Shown here in pieces: positions 43,840 through 53,267 of a DNA stretch of 64,000 nt; position 1 is the stretch's first letter; every line of letters begins with the position of its first letter. The notes beneath the pieces are model-generated. The model saw only the letters and a list, made by a program, of their open reading frames with translations. It was not told the DNA's origin and did no database searches. This DNA comes from Holophagales bacterium. GTDB taxonomy: Bacteria; Acidobacteriota; Thermoanaerobaculia; Multivoradales; Multivoraceae. The position numbers were made by a program, and so were the translations under genes. The stretch is from NCBI GenBank assembly GCA_009845425.1, contig VXZQ01000004.1, positions 1 to 64,000 of the forward strand, in the 5' to 3' direction.

Positions 43840-46800
43840 CTACGACAGGCGGTACTCGGAACCTTGCACTGATAGATGGCCCTCCGACACGAGCCGTCTC
43901 GCATTCTCAGCCACACACTTCCGCATATCCGCGCTCGTCGACTTGAACCCGAACGCTCGCGCCACCTCGATTGCGAGCTCCCTCTCCGTGATGCCGATGC
44001 TCCGTTCAACCACTTGAACGATTGATTGGCTCAACTCCACAGGGGGGAGCATCTCCACTCTCCGCAGGGTCGCAGACTTCACCCGGCTCCGGTCACGGAC
44101 CGTAACTGCTGCCCCGGCGCCAGCTTCCAGGAACGCTCCAGCGCTCGTGCCGCTATAGCGCAGACTGCCGCCGCGCACCGCGACCGATACCGCCCGATGA
44201 ACGGAGTCCTGAATGCGCCTCCCTGCCCGCTTGTAGCCCCAAAGGCGGCTGAGCCGACGCCCCACCTCGTCCAAGTGGACCGGCCCTTCGATCTCGACGA
44301 TCTGGACAACGTAGCGGGCCACGATCGCGAGCGGAGCCTCATGCAACGGCAGGCTCTGGTGAACCACGAACGAGGCTTCCCGATACGGAACGCGCTCGAT
44401 CTCTGGCTCCAGCACCCGAGCTTCCCGCTCGACAGGCGGGCGTTGCTGCCTCCGCGTGGAAACGGCTGTGGAAGCACCCTGCGCGCGAGCTTCCTCAACC
44501 GCCTTCAAGAGCTTCCGCAGCTCAACATCCCTGTTGTAGAACCAATCTGTGCTCCACATCCGGTGGAACCTCCACCCCTTGTCCTCAAGCACCGCCTGAC
44601 GCAGGCGATCCCGTTCTCGCGCCCAGCTAGACGAGTGATAGCGCGCCCCGTCGCATTCGACGGCAAGCAGGAACCGGCCTTCGTCGTCCGGATCGTGGAC
44701 GGCCAGATCGATCCGGAAGCCAGACGAGCCGACCTGTGCGGCGACCCGGTAGCCGTGGCTCTGCAGCGCCATGGCCACAGCTTCTTCAAACGGGCTGTCC
44801 ATGTCTCGCCCGGTGAGCAAGGGCACGTCGAGTTCCCCGGTCTCAGCGAACTTCAGGAAGCGCTTGAGGACCCGTGGACCGTTGTGTCTGGTCGCGTCAA
44901 GGCGAATGTCCCCATGCCGAATGGACGAGAAGACACGGCACGTCTGTCTGGCTCGTGTGAACAGGACGTTCAACCGACGTTCACCACCACTGGCAGAGAC
45001 AGGGCCAAAGCTCTGAGCCATGTAGCCGCTGGCGTCCCGGCCGTAGCCGATGGAGATGAAGATGACGTCCCGTTCGTCGCCCTGCACGTTCTCCAGGTTC
45101 TTGACGAAGAAGGGCTCCTCGCGGGCCTCCCGGCAAAAGGCGTCGAGTTCGGGATGCTGAGTCCTCATGTACTCGACACGATCCCGGATCGTGTCCCTCT
45201 GTGCCACGGACAAAGCCACTACACCCAAGGTTCGGCCGGCGTCCTCGCGGGCGTGGCGCAGGATCTCACGCGCGACGACTTCGGCCTCCTTCGGGTTGTT
45301 CCGCCTTCTCCCGCGTGCATACTCGCCCTCAACCTGGACCAGCGACAGCCCGAAGTTCTGCCGCGGCGGCTCGGGGCTGGGCGGGCACACAAGACCGTCG
45401 CCATAAAACTCGTGGTTCGAGACGTCGATCAGCGACGGGTGCATCGAGCGGTAGTGCCACTTCAGCATCAACCCGGCCATCGCCCGGGAATCGCACAACG
45501 AGAGAATGCTCTCCATGTCGCCGACCTGAGAAGCCTGAAGATCGGCAATGTCCTCGTAGTCGACTTCGTCCTCGCCGCCGACCTGGCGGTCGAAGAACGA
45601 GGTGGGGGGCAGTTGCTTCTGGTCTCCGACGACGACGATCTGCCGGGACCGCAGGATAGCCCCCATCGCGTCAGCGGGTCGGACCTGGCTGGCTTCGTCG
45701 ATCAGCAGCAAATCGAAGGTCAGGCCACCCGGGCGTAGAAACTGCGCAACCGAGAGCGGGCTCATCAGGAAGACTGGCTTGATCTTTGCCACAGCTTCGC
45801 CGGCCTTGTCCAGGAGCTTTCGGAGCGGCATGTGGCGTCGTTTCTTGTTGCACTCCCCGCGTACGATCCCCACTTGGCCGGCCGAACCCACCGGTAGAGC
45901 CTCGAAATGCTTGAGGGCCGCTTCCTGCGACGCGAGACCCTGAAGCTGCTGGTCGAGTTGCTTGAAACTCTCGACGTTGGCCGCCCGTTCGACTCCGTCC
46001 ACCAGCCCAAGCTCCGGCGTCTCCTGCCGCAGTCGCTTCCAAACCGCCTCGGCGCGAACGAACTCCAGGGCTCCTCGCGCGCTGGCCGGTTCGAGCCGGC
46101 CGTCAGCCAATCGCTCCCTGACTTCATCCAGGCCGAGGTCCGAGGCCTGACGCGCCGCCGTCGCCAGCCGGTGCCATCCATCATAGGAGTCCATACCGGC
46201 CAACCACGCCTCCAAGCGTTCCTCGAGGAGCGCAAAGCCGACGCCGTCCAGCCGTTCCGCGCCGAACGCAACCGCCAAGTCCAGATCGGCCGAACCCGCG
46301 ACCGCCTTCCAGGCCCGTTCCCACTCATCCACGGCGGCCCCGACGGCCCGCGCTAACTCCAGGCAGTCCGGTCCCGCGGGCGCCGCCTCGACCCACTTCC
46401 CGACCGCGGCCACCGAACCCAGGTCCCGCTCCTGCCCAACGATCCAGCGAATCGCCGGAAGGATCGGCGAAACGTCAGTGTCCGCTCCGCGCCAGTCGTC
46501 TCCCAGTGCTTCCCTGCCAATCTGTCCGTCGCGCTCAACCTGGAGCTTCCGCTTCCTGTACTCGAGCAGCCGCTCCAGGACCGCGAGCCGCCCGTCGAGG
46601 CTTGCGGGAAGAGCCGCCCGCTGCACACCCCTCAACCTGGCGAGGGCCCGCCTGTGGTCCCCGTTGAGCCAACGGAAGAGCGACTTGCCGTGCGCCGCGA
46701 GGACGAGCCGGGTCTCCGCCCACTCGACGTCCAGGGCGCTCTCGACGACATCCGACAGCAGGTCCTTCCTCAGCGCCTGGAGGCTCGCCGTTTCCTCGCA

Positions 46801-48612
46801 CAGCCGGAGAAGCGACGCCGAGCGCTCGAGGATGGCGTTCGCCCCGAGCAGGCGCGGCACGAGATCAGGCGCCGCCGCGAGGGCTTCCAGCCGTTTCGCG
46901 GCGGCGTCCACTGTCGCCGAATCGCCCACGCCGTCCATGCCGGCCGCCTGAGCCGCTCTCGCCGAGGATCGCCTCGCCGCTCGCAGACGCTCCAGCGCGT
47001 CGCCAACGCTGCCCGCCAGCGCCCGGCGATCGACATGCGTGAGCCGCCTTTTCGCGCCGCGCCAGAGGTGTTCCCGCTCTCTTCCATGTTCGAACGTGAG
47101 TTCCGCGAGTGCTTCGACCGCTTTGAGCCGGCGGTCGAAGTCGTCCCGGGACCAGGTCTCCGCGCCATCGAGGCCGAAGTCCGGGCGCGCATGGCCACTC
47201 TCGTCGAGCATCGATAGCCGGCCGATAACTCCGTACGGCGTCTCCCCGGTCGCATCGTCGACGGCGTGAAGGAGTCCGGACAGGCGGTTCAGTTCGTCGC
47301 GGATGTCGCGGACCCTTTCGTAGCGGCGTTCGTCCACGGCGTGCGGAGGACCGAGCGCCAGGGTGTTCTTCAGGTCATCGTAGACGTGCCGTCTGACCGC
47401 CTTGTGCGAGTGTAGTTCGAGGCAGAGCGGGCCCAGATCGCACTTCTCAAGCCGTGCGTGAACGACATCGAGCGCCGCCCGCTTCTCGGCCACGAAGAGC
47501 ACCCGCTTCCCGTCCCTGGCCGCCACAGCGATGATGTTCGCGATCGTCTGCGACTTGCCGGTTCCCGGAGGTCCCTGGACGACGAGGTTGCGTCCATCAC
47601 GCACGGCGGCGATCACTCGCGTCTGGGACGCGTCGGCGTCGAGAATGTGGCCAAGTTCCCGAGGGTCGGGAAAACGCTCATCGAGGTTCTCGTCGGGCGC
47701 CGCAATGCTGCTTTCCGACCCGAAACCGCCCAGCAAGAGACCCTCGACAAGCGAGTTCCCGGCCAGGCCGCCCTCAGTCCACCACTCGTTCTCGGGCGCC
47801 AGGTCCCGCCACATCAGGAACTTTGCGAACGAGTAGAAGCCCAGCACGATCGTGTTCGCCTGCACCTGCCAGCGCGGCTGGGAGGACACCGCGTTGCGCG
47901 TCCGGTCAAAGTAGTCGGACGGCGCCCAGTCGTCCTCCGGAAAGTCGGGCAGCTTGAGTTCGAAGTCGTTCGCGAGCATGGCGCCGAGAGAGAGGTTCGG
48001 CTCCAGGTCCTGGTCCCGATACGCCAGTCTGAAGCGGCCCCGGGCGCTGTCCCGTTCCAGGTCGACCGGCAGGAGCACGAGGGGCGCGAAACGCTCGATG
48101 TCGGAGGACTCGCTCTCGTACCAGCGCAGGAATCCGAGGGCGAGGAAGAGCACGCTGACCCCCTGCTCTTCCTCGATTCCCTGGGCGTCCCGATACAGGG
48201 TCAGGAGGCGCTTCTGCAGTCCTTCGGCGGTCAGCCGCGTATGCAGCTTCCGGTCGACGTGGTGCGCCGCGGGTTCGGACGCCGTCTCGGCGTACTCGGG
48301 CACGAAGAGCCTTCGGCGATTCGCCTCGTCCCCACCATCGCCGTTACCCGCATCGTCCTCACGGTCCGCAACCGTGCCGCGGAACGCCTCGAAGGTCATC
48401 TTCTTCCGCTCCAGATAGAGGATCCGGAAGATCTCGTCGGAACGCTCGTCCTCGATCTCGAGCTGCTTGACCCGGGGCTTTCCGACCGGCGTGTTCGTCA
48501 ACCGGTTCCGCTTGCTGATGTCGAGAAGCTGCTGGCGAAGAACGTCGATGGCCGTTCCCATGCCCGCGGCCAAGCCCGCGATCCCCCTGTTCTCGGAATC
48601 AGTGTTCAGCAT
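43840..48612 (-). CDS. Giant helicase-nuclease (DUF4011 / SF1 helicase / PD-(D/E)XK / DUF3320)
   Basis: 1590 aa. The DUF4011-like N-terminus (RQQLLDISKRNRLTN) is followed by an SF1 helicase core: Walker A QGPPGTGKSQTIANI (about 345), Walker B DEASQV (about 969), GDQKQLPP, WHYRSMHPSLI (about 1052) and motif VI region LFTRARQT (about 1214). Residues about 1297-1360 form a Vsr/DUF559-like nuclease (RIDLAVHD, AVECDGARYHSS, ERDRLRQAVLEDKGW), and the C-terminus resembles DUF3320. Such proteins are associated with anti-phage defence in the literature (similar to single-gene Hhe-type systems, from memory). It overlaps a Phd-type antitoxin gene by 14 bases. Confidence 0.88.
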   Translation of the reverse strand: MLNTDSENRGIAGLAAGMGTAIDVLRQQLLDISKRNRLTNTPVGKPRVKQLEIEDERSDEIFRILYLERKKMTFEAFRGTVADREDDAGNGDGGDEANRRRLFVPEYAETASEPAAHHVDRKLHTRLTAEGLQKRLLTLYRDAQGIEEEQGVSVLFLALGFLRWYESESSDIERFAPLVLLPVDLERDSARGRFRLAYRDQDLEPNLSLGAMLANDFELKLPDFPEDDWAPSDYFDRTRNAVSSQPRWQVQANTIVLGFYSFAKFLMWRDLAPENEWWTEGGLAGNSLVEGLLLGGFGSESSIAAPDENLDERFPDPRELGHILDADASQTRVIAAVRDGRNLVVQGPPGTGKSQTIANIIAVAARDGKRVLFVAEKRAALDVVHARLEKCDLGPLCLELHSHKAVRRHVYDDLKNTLALGPPHAVDERRYERVRDIRDELNRLSGLLHAVDDATGETPYGVIGRLSMLDESGHARPDFGLDGAETWSRDDFDRRLKAVEALAELTFEHGREREHLWRGAKRRLTHVDRRALAGSVGDALERLRAARRSSARAAQAAGMDGVGDSATVDAAAKRLEALAAAPDLVPRLLGANAILERSASLLRLCEETASLQALRKDLLSDVVESALDVEWAETRLVLAAHGKSLFRWLNGDHRRALARLRGVQRAALPASLDGRLAVLERLLEYRKRKLQVERDGQIGREALGDDWRGADTDVSPILPAIRWIVGQERDLGSVAAVGKWVEAAPAGPDCLELARAVGAAVDEWERAWKAVAGSADLDLAVAFGAERLDGVGFALLEERLEAWLAGMDSYDGWHRLATAARQASDLGLDEVRERLADGRLEPASARGALEFVRAEAVWKRLRQETPELGLVDGVERAANVESFKQLDQQLQGLASQEAALKHFEALPVGSAGQVGIVRGECNKKRRHMPLRKLLDKAGEAVAKIKPVFLMSPLSVAQFLRPGGLTFDLLLIDEASQVRPADAMGAILRSRQIVVVGDQKQLPPTSFFDRQVGGEDEVDYEDIADLQASQVGDMESILSLCDSRAMAGLMLKWHYRSMHPSLIDVSNHEFYGDGLVCPPSPEPPRQNFGLSLVQVEGEYARGRRRNNPKEAEVVAREILRHAREDAGRTLGVVALSVAQRDTIRDRVEYMRTQHPELDAFCREAREEPFFVKNLENVQGDERDVIFISIGYGRDASGYMAQSFGPVSASGGERRLNVLFTRARQTCRVFSSIRHGDIRLDATRHNGPRVLKRFLKFAETGELDVPLLTGRDMDSPFEEAVAMALQSHGYRVAAQVGSSGFRIDLAVHDPDDEGRFLLAVECDGARYHSSSWARERDRLRQAVLEDKGWRFHRMWSTDWFYNRDVELRKLLKAVEEARAQGASTAVSTRRQQRPPVEREARVLEPEIERVPYREASFVVHQSLPLHEAPLAIVARYVVQIVEIEGPVHLDEVGRRLSRLWGYKRAGRRIQDSVHRAVSVAVRGGSLRYSGTSAGAFLEAGAGAAVTVRDRSRVKSATLRRVEMLPPVELSQSIVQVVERSIGITERELAIEVARAFGFKSTSADMRKCVAENARRLVSEGHLSVQGSEYRLS

Positions 48613-48820
48613 CCCACCTGGTGCCGGTGCTCATCGTGTCGCCCGCGGGCTGCAGTTTCCCTCGAAGACAGCCGATCAAGTGCTCGGATGTGCCCTCGAC
48701 CGGTAACAGCTTCGCCACAGGGCGCCCGTGTTTCGTGATCACGATGCCGTCGGCTTGCACCTGATCGAGAATCACGAAGCACTGTTTCCTGAACTGCGCG
48801 GCACCAATCGTACGGCTCAT
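48599..48820 (-). CDS. Phd/YefM-type antitoxin-like protein without toxin partner
   Basis: 73 aa. AAQFRKQCFVILDQVQ and IVITKHGRPVAKLLPV are the classic Phd_YefM core; the C-terminal LIGCLRGKLQPAGDT is the segment that in VapB/Phd antitoxins usually binds the toxin. A PIN or Doc toxin gene would normally overlap its 3' end. Here the overlapping gene is the helicase-nuclease instead (14 bases). It is 26 bases downstream of the DUF6807 gene, with GAGGAG 13 bases before the ATG. It may autoregulate the helicase gene. Confidence 0.8.
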   Translation of the reverse strand: MSRTIGAAQFRKQCFVILDQVQADGIVITKHGRPVAKLLPVEGTSEHLIGCLRGKLQPAGDTMSTGTRWDAEH

Positions 48821-48846
48821 CGTCTACGGACTCCTCACTAGCCCGC

Positions 48847-49857
48847 CTAGTCTGCCGCGTACTGCTGGAGCGCCTCGTCGAGTTGCTCCGGTGACGCCTC
48901 GCCGTCGTGAAACAGCAGCCGGTACCGGAGCCGCAGCTCGCCGCCCCCCGGAATCGTCCAGTCGCCGGTGCCCTTCTTCGCCTTCTCGAAGTCGTGGACG
49001 CCGAAGGGGTTGGCCGCGAACAGGCCGTAGGCGCGGGCGTGCCACCAGGTCGGGTGGCGGAAGTTCCTCGGGTGGTCGAAGATGGCGATGCCGACGAGCC
49101 TGCCGTCGACCGGGCCGGCGTAGTGGACCCACGCGGCGCGCTTGCCCCAGACGGCGGCGCCTTCGACGCCTCCGCTGTTCCGCATCACGCCGGCGGCGTG
49201 CTCGCCCTGGTGGCGAAGGGTCGGTGCGACGCGGATGGCCATCGTGCCTTCCTTCGTGTCGCCAAGGACGACCGCCGCGTCGCCGGCCCGTAGCCGCAGG
49301 TCGAAGTCGATGGCGCGCCAGGTCTGGCCGGTGTCGAAAGCGCCGGCGCGAAAGGTCATCGTTCGCTCCTCGCGAAGCACCTCTTCGCCGGCAGGCGCAA
49401 CCCACGCACTCGCCGTCCGCAGCACGCCGGTCTTGCCCGACTGGGCGGCCAGGATCTTCTCGTGGACGATCGCAGAGCCGTCGCGGCCGGTCCAGAAGTC
49501 GTGGCGTTTCGAGCCGTCGGCCGGGCCAACGGCGCCGTGCGCGAACCACAGTGAGCGGTGATGCGGATGATCCTGCTCCTCGCCTTCCGCTTCGGCCATC
49601 GGCCAGTTGCGGGTCAGCGCCTGTCCGCCGGGGCCGTAGACCGGGTAGAGGTACGGCAGGTGGCCGCCGCCATCCGCTTCACCGCCCGGCCGGTACTCGG
49701 TGAACGGTTCGCCTGCGACGGTGACCACGACGCGGTCGCCGGCTTGCCTGGTGAGTTCGATCATCGGACCGCCGTCATCCGCCGTCACGGTCGCTGAGGC
49801 CGCGAACAGGCACGGGAACAGAACGGCAGCGGCAGGCGGATTCAGGCGGTGCAACAT
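48847..49857 (-). CDS. Exported DUF6807 / PmoA-family protein
   Basis: 336 aa from ATG at 49857 with AGAGGAAC upstream. Signal peptide (AAAVLFPCLFAASATVTA). A beta-rich protein with the family segments PYLYPVYGPGGQALTRNWP, DHPHHRSLWFAHG (conserved His cluster), HDFWTGRDG, HPRNFRHPTWWHARAYGLFAANPFG and LRYRLLFHDG. DUF6807 (PmoA) proteins occur beside sugar oxidoreductases and are thought to act on carbohydrates; the activity is unknown. The divergent cupin-like gene lies 61 bases away. Confidence 0.82.
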   Translation of the reverse strand: MLHRLNPPAAAVLFPCLFAASATVTADDGGPMIELTRQAGDRVVVTVAGEPFTEYRPGGEADGGGHLPYLYPVYGPGGQALTRNWPMAEAEGEEQDHPHHRSLWFAHGAVGPADGSKRHDFWTGRDGSAIVHEKILAAQSGKTGVLRTASAWVAPAGEEVLREERTMTFRAGAFDTGQTWRAIDFDLRLRAGDAAVVLGDTKEGTMAIRVAPTLRHQGEHAAGVMRNSGGVEGAAVWGKRAAWVHYAGPVDGRLVGIAIFDHPRNFRHPTWWHARAYGLFAANPFGVHDFEKAKKGTGDWTIPGGGELRLRYRLLFHDGEASPEQLDEALQQYAAD

Positions 49858-49905
49858 GGGCGGTTCCTCTGCCGTTGTTCGCGTTCCGGGAAGGTCTCGG
49901 CATGG

Positions 49906-49911
49906 TACCGT
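49906..49911 (+). promoter_or_regulatory. -10-like box TACCGT before the cupin-like lipoprotein gene
   Basis: TACCGT ends 7 bases before the GTG at 49919; no Shine-Dalgarno sequence lies between. Confidence 0.3.
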
Positions 49912-49918
49912 CTCGCGC

Positions 49919-50938
49919 GTGAATCCACGGAAATGCCTCGCACCGCTGGCGGCGATGCTGCTGGCCTCGGTGACGTTCATCTCCTGCACCGCCGGCGAGG
50001 CGGAGACCGAAGCTGACGGCTCGGACCCGGAACCCGTGACCACTCCGCCACGGACGGAAGTCGTCCGCGCCCACCTGTTCGACGACGACGCCGACGGCCG
50101 GGCCGCCTTCGCCCGCGTCAAGGAGCACTTCGAGACGGCCAATCCCGGCTACGCGATGACGTTCCTGGCCGCGGCCACGGAGATCGCGGCGGACGCGTCG
50201 AGCCGGCTCGTCTTCGTTCAGACGCCGGTCGAGGAGGAGCCCGCGGCGGGGGAGATTCATACGGCCTCCGGCACGACCGCGACCGAGCTGCACGTAGGCG
50301 ACATCGCGGTGCTCCGCCCCGGCGAGCGCCTTACCGTCGAACCCGCGATCGCCGCGCTCGTCTTCGACGTCCCGGACACGCCGGGCCCCGGCGTGCCGGC
50401 GGCGATCCGCCCCGACTGGGACCCTGACATCACGGACGTTCTCGGCGGCTGCGCCACGGAGACCGGCGCCTACCGGCGGATCCTGCTCACCTGGCTCAAC
50501 GACAACGGCCCCTACACCTTCCACGGCCTGAACGCTCACCGGGTGCGGATCACGGACTCCTTCACCCACTATCACCCCGTGGACACGGGCTTCGACGAGT
50601 TCTATCTGGTCCAGATGAGCAACGACGAGGACCGCATCCTCACGAGCTACCACGCCGCGGACATCGAGTCGCCCGAGACGATGACGCCCGAACTCGCCGG
50701 GCAGCTCTTCGATGTCCACGACGTCCGCGCCGGCGACCTGATCTACCTGCCCCGCGGCGTGATCCACCGCGGACTGGGCGGGGTACTGGCGCAGGTCATC
50801 ACGGTGCCCGGTTTCCGCCCCGGCACCGAGATCGGCGTCGACCACCATCTGCTGGCGATCAACGAGCGGTTGGGGCTCGAGGGCGACGACGCCCTGCCGT
50901 ACAACGTCGAGGCGTCGGCCGAGGCGGTCGTCCGCTAG
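49919..50938 (+). CDS. Cupin-like lipoprotein
   Basis: 339 aa from GTG. The signal ends at FISC (C22), an acceptable lipobox. After an acidic linker there are two cupin-like halves; the second contains FTHYHPVDTGFDEFYLVQ, a good metal-binding cupin 1 motif (two His, one Glu), and LIYLPRGVIHRGLGG as cupin 2. Substrate unknown. It is immediately followed, without a gap, by the GMC oxidoreductase gene and then by a subunit 3 gene, so it is probably an accessory of that export-linked oxidoreductase. Confidence 0.75.
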   Translation: MNPRKCLAPLAAMLLASVTFISCTAGEAETEADGSDPEPVTTPPRTEVVRAHLFDDDADGRAAFARVKEHFETANPGYAMTFLAAATEIAADASSRLVFVQTPVEEEPAAGEIHTASGTTATELHVGDIAVLRPGERLTVEPAIAALVFDVPDTPGPGVPAAIRPDWDPDITDVLGGCATETGAYRRILLTWLNDNGPYTFHGLNAHRVRITDSFTHYHPVDTGFDEFYLVQMSNDEDRILTSYHAADIESPETMTPELAGQLFDVHDVRAGDLIYLPRGVIHRGLGGVLAQVITVPGFRPGTEIGVDHHLLAINERLGLEGDDALPYNVEASAEAVVR

Positions 50939-52627
50939 ATGACTTCCGACACGAAGACCTACGACGCGGTCGTCGTCGGTTCCGGCGCCACCGGCGGCTG
51001 GGCCGCCAAGGTCCTGACCGAGGCGGGGATGGACGTGCTGATGCTCGAGGCCGGCCGCGCCTTCGACCCGACCACGGACTTCCGCGAGCACACCCTGCCG
51101 CACGACATGGAACTGCGCGGCCGCCCCGACCCGCGGAATGAGCTGCTCCAGCGCCGGCACCGCCAGTCGTACTGCTACGCCTGCACCGAGGTCAACGCGG
51201 ACTTCTTCATCGACGACGTCGACAACCCCTACACCGAGGCCCCCGGCACCCACTTCAACTGGATCCAGGGCAACGTCGTCGGCGGCCGCTCGATCATGTG
51301 GGCGCGGCAGTCGTACCGGATGAGCGACTACGACTTCAAGGCGGCCAGCCTCGACGGCTACGGCGTGGACTGGCCGATCGGCTACGCCGACCTGGCGCCC
51401 TACTACGACCGGGTCGAGCGCTACATCGGCGTCAACGGCCGCAAGGAGGGCCTGGAGATCCTGCCGGACGGCGACTTCCTGCCGCCGATGGCCTACACCT
51501 GCGGCGAGGTGATGCTGAAGGAGACCCTGGCCGAGAAGTTCAACCGGCCGATGACGATCGGCCGCAACGCGGTCCTCACGCGCCGCCACAACGGCCGCGA
51601 CATGTGCCACTACTGCGGCCCCTGTCACTACGGTTGCCGAACGAACTCGTACTTCAACTCGCCGCAGACGACGCTCGTCGACTGCGAGGCTACCGGCCGG
51701 TTCACGCTGGTGCCGGACGCCGCCGTCACCAAGGTCGACATGAAGGCCGGCGACCTGGCCTCGGGCGTCACCTACGTCGACAAGACGTCGGACCTGACCC
51801 GGGAGGCGAAAGCCGACGTCGTCGTGCTCTGCGCGTCGACCCTCGCTTCGACCCGCATCCTGCTCAACTCGGCGGAAGGCGGACTCGCCAACGAGAGCGA
51901 CTGCCTTGGCCGCTACGTGATGGACCACATCTACGCGACCGGCGTGCGCGGCGTCCTGGAAGCACGGGCCGGCGCTCAGCCGGAGCGCGCGATCCGGCCG
52001 AACGGGATCTACATCCCCCGCTTCCAGAACCTGAAGGACCCGGCGACGAGAAACCCGAGCTTCATCCGGGGCTACGGCTACCAGGGCGGCGAGAACATCA
52101 CCACCTGGCAGCACGGCAACGGCATTCCCGGCTTCGGCGCCGACCTGAAGAACGCGATCGAGTCGAGCACCGTCTCGACGATCGGCCTCGGCGGCTTCGG
52201 CGAGATCCTGCCGCGGCCGGAGAACCGCGTCACCCTGGATCCGGAGGTAACCGACAAGTGGGGCGTGCCCGTGCTGCAGATGAACTGCACGCTCGGCAGC
52301 AACGAGTACGCGATGGTGCAGGACATCATCGCGGAAGGCCGGGCGATGCTCGAGGCGCTCGGCTGCACGAACATCACGCAGAACACGGAGCCGGCGCCGC
52401 TCGGCTCGGGCATCCACGAAGTCGGCACGGCGCGCATGGGCGACGATCCGAAGACGTCGTACCTCAACCAGTACCAGCAGTCCCACACGGTGAAGAACCT
52501 GTTCGTGATGGACGGGTCCTGCTACGTCAGCATCGGCTGCGTCAACCCGACCCTCACGATGATGGCGCTGGCGCTACGTTCGAGCGAGTACCTGCTCGAT
52601 CAGCACAAGCGGGGAGAACTGGCATGA
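50939..52627 (+). CDS. GMC-family FAD oxidoreductase with four-Cys motif
   Basis: 562 aa. FAD-binding VVGSGATGGWAAKVLTEAG at the N-terminus, then EAGR. C223-x2-C226-x2-C229-x3-C233 (MCHYCGPCHYGC) resembles the iron-sulfur-binding insert of bacterial FAD glucose/gluconate-type dehydrogenase large subunits. The C-terminal HEVGTARMGDDP and GCVNPTLTMMALALR contain the GMC active-site His/Asn region. Predicted to oxidise a sugar or alcohol. No own signal peptide is seen; export could occur with the Tat-signal-bearing partner encoded next. Confidence 0.9.
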   Translation: MTSDTKTYDAVVVGSGATGGWAAKVLTEAGMDVLMLEAGRAFDPTTDFREHTLPHDMELRGRPDPRNELLQRRHRQSYCYACTEVNADFFIDDVDNPYTEAPGTHFNWIQGNVVGGRSIMWARQSYRMSDYDFKAASLDGYGVDWPIGYADLAPYYDRVERYIGVNGRKEGLEILPDGDFLPPMAYTCGEVMLKETLAEKFNRPMTIGRNAVLTRRHNGRDMCHYCGPCHYGCRTNSYFNSPQTTLVDCEATGRFTLVPDAAVTKVDMKAGDLASGVTYVDKTSDLTREAKADVVVLCASTLASTRILLNSAEGGLANESDCLGRYVMDHIYATGVRGVLEARAGAQPERAIRPNGIYIPRFQNLKDPATRNPSFIRGYGYQGGENITTWQHGNGIPGFGADLKNAIESSTVSTIGLGGFGEILPRPENRVTLDPEVTDKWGVPVLQMNCTLGSNEYAMVQDIIAEGRAMLEALGCTNITQNTEPAPLGSGIHEVGTARMGDDPKTSYLNQYQQSHTVKNLFVMDGSCYVSIGCVNPTLTMMALALRSSEYLLDQHKRGELA

Positions 52628-53211
52628 GCAAGCGGACGACGAGGCGGAACGTCCTGGCGGCCGGCGCCGGCGCGTTCGGCTACGCCACGCTGCAGGCCGA
52701 GCCGATTCGCGCCGCGATCCCGGCCATCGCCGCCTACCAGGCCGAAGGCTCCGGCTGGACGCCGCGGCTGCTGACGCCGGCCCAGGGCGAACTGCTGGCC
52801 ACGCTCTGCGAACACATCCTGCCGCGCACGGACACGCCCGGCGCCCGGGACGCCGGCGTCCACGAGTTCATCGACCTCGAGCTCTCGCTCGCCGACGGCG
52901 ACGATCAACTGGCCGCGCTCGGCGGACTGGACTGGATCGACCGTCGTGCGCAGGAACTCCATGGTTCGTCTTTCGTCGGTCTCGACGGGGCCCGCCAGCT
53001 CGACGTGCTGCGCGAGATCAGCGACGAGCACGACGAACACCCGCCGCAACTGATCGCCGGCGCCGCCTTCTTCAGCGACCTCAAGCGCCGCACCCTGTTC
53101 GCGTTCTACACCTCGAAGATTGGCCGCACCGAAGCCCTCGGCCTGCCCGACCGGGTCCGCGTCGAGCGTTTCCGTGGCTGCCAGGACGAGCCCGGCGAAA
53201 GCCACGTCTAG
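52624..53211 (+). CDS. Gluconate 2-dehydrogenase subunit 3 family protein
   Basis: 195 aa from ATG at 52624, overlapping the GMC stop (ATGA). A Tat signal (TTRRNVLAAGAGAFGYATLQ) precedes an all-helical domain with LTPAQGELLATLCEHILPRTDTPGA, the signature of subunit 3 (gamma) of FAD-dependent gluconate/glucose dehydrogenases. In that family it carries the catalytic subunit through the Tat machinery. No cytochrome c subunit gene is in the window. Confidence 0.88.
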   Translation: MSKRTTRRNVLAAGAGAFGYATLQAEPIRAAIPAIAAYQAEGSGWTPRLLTPAQGELLATLCEHILPRTDTPGARDAGVHEFIDLELSLADGDDQLAALGGLDWIDRRAQELHGSSFVGLDGARQLDVLREISDEHDEHPPQLIAGAAFFSDLKRRTLFAFYTSKIGRTEALGLPDRVRVERFRGCQDEPGESHV

Positions 53212-53267
53212 AGTCAAACGACGTAGAGGCAGGTAGAGGCGAACGCCGTGCTGGGTCCGGGCATGGT

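Noticed and set aside
44026..45738. 570-codon open frame on the plus strand
   Set aside because: Antisense to the helicase-nuclease core; no domain motifs.
49775..52486. 903-codon open frame on the minus strand
   Set aside because: It is antisense to the cupin-like and GMC genes, which have clear family motifs; long antisense frames are expected at this base composition, and its protein is low-complexity and unrecognisable.
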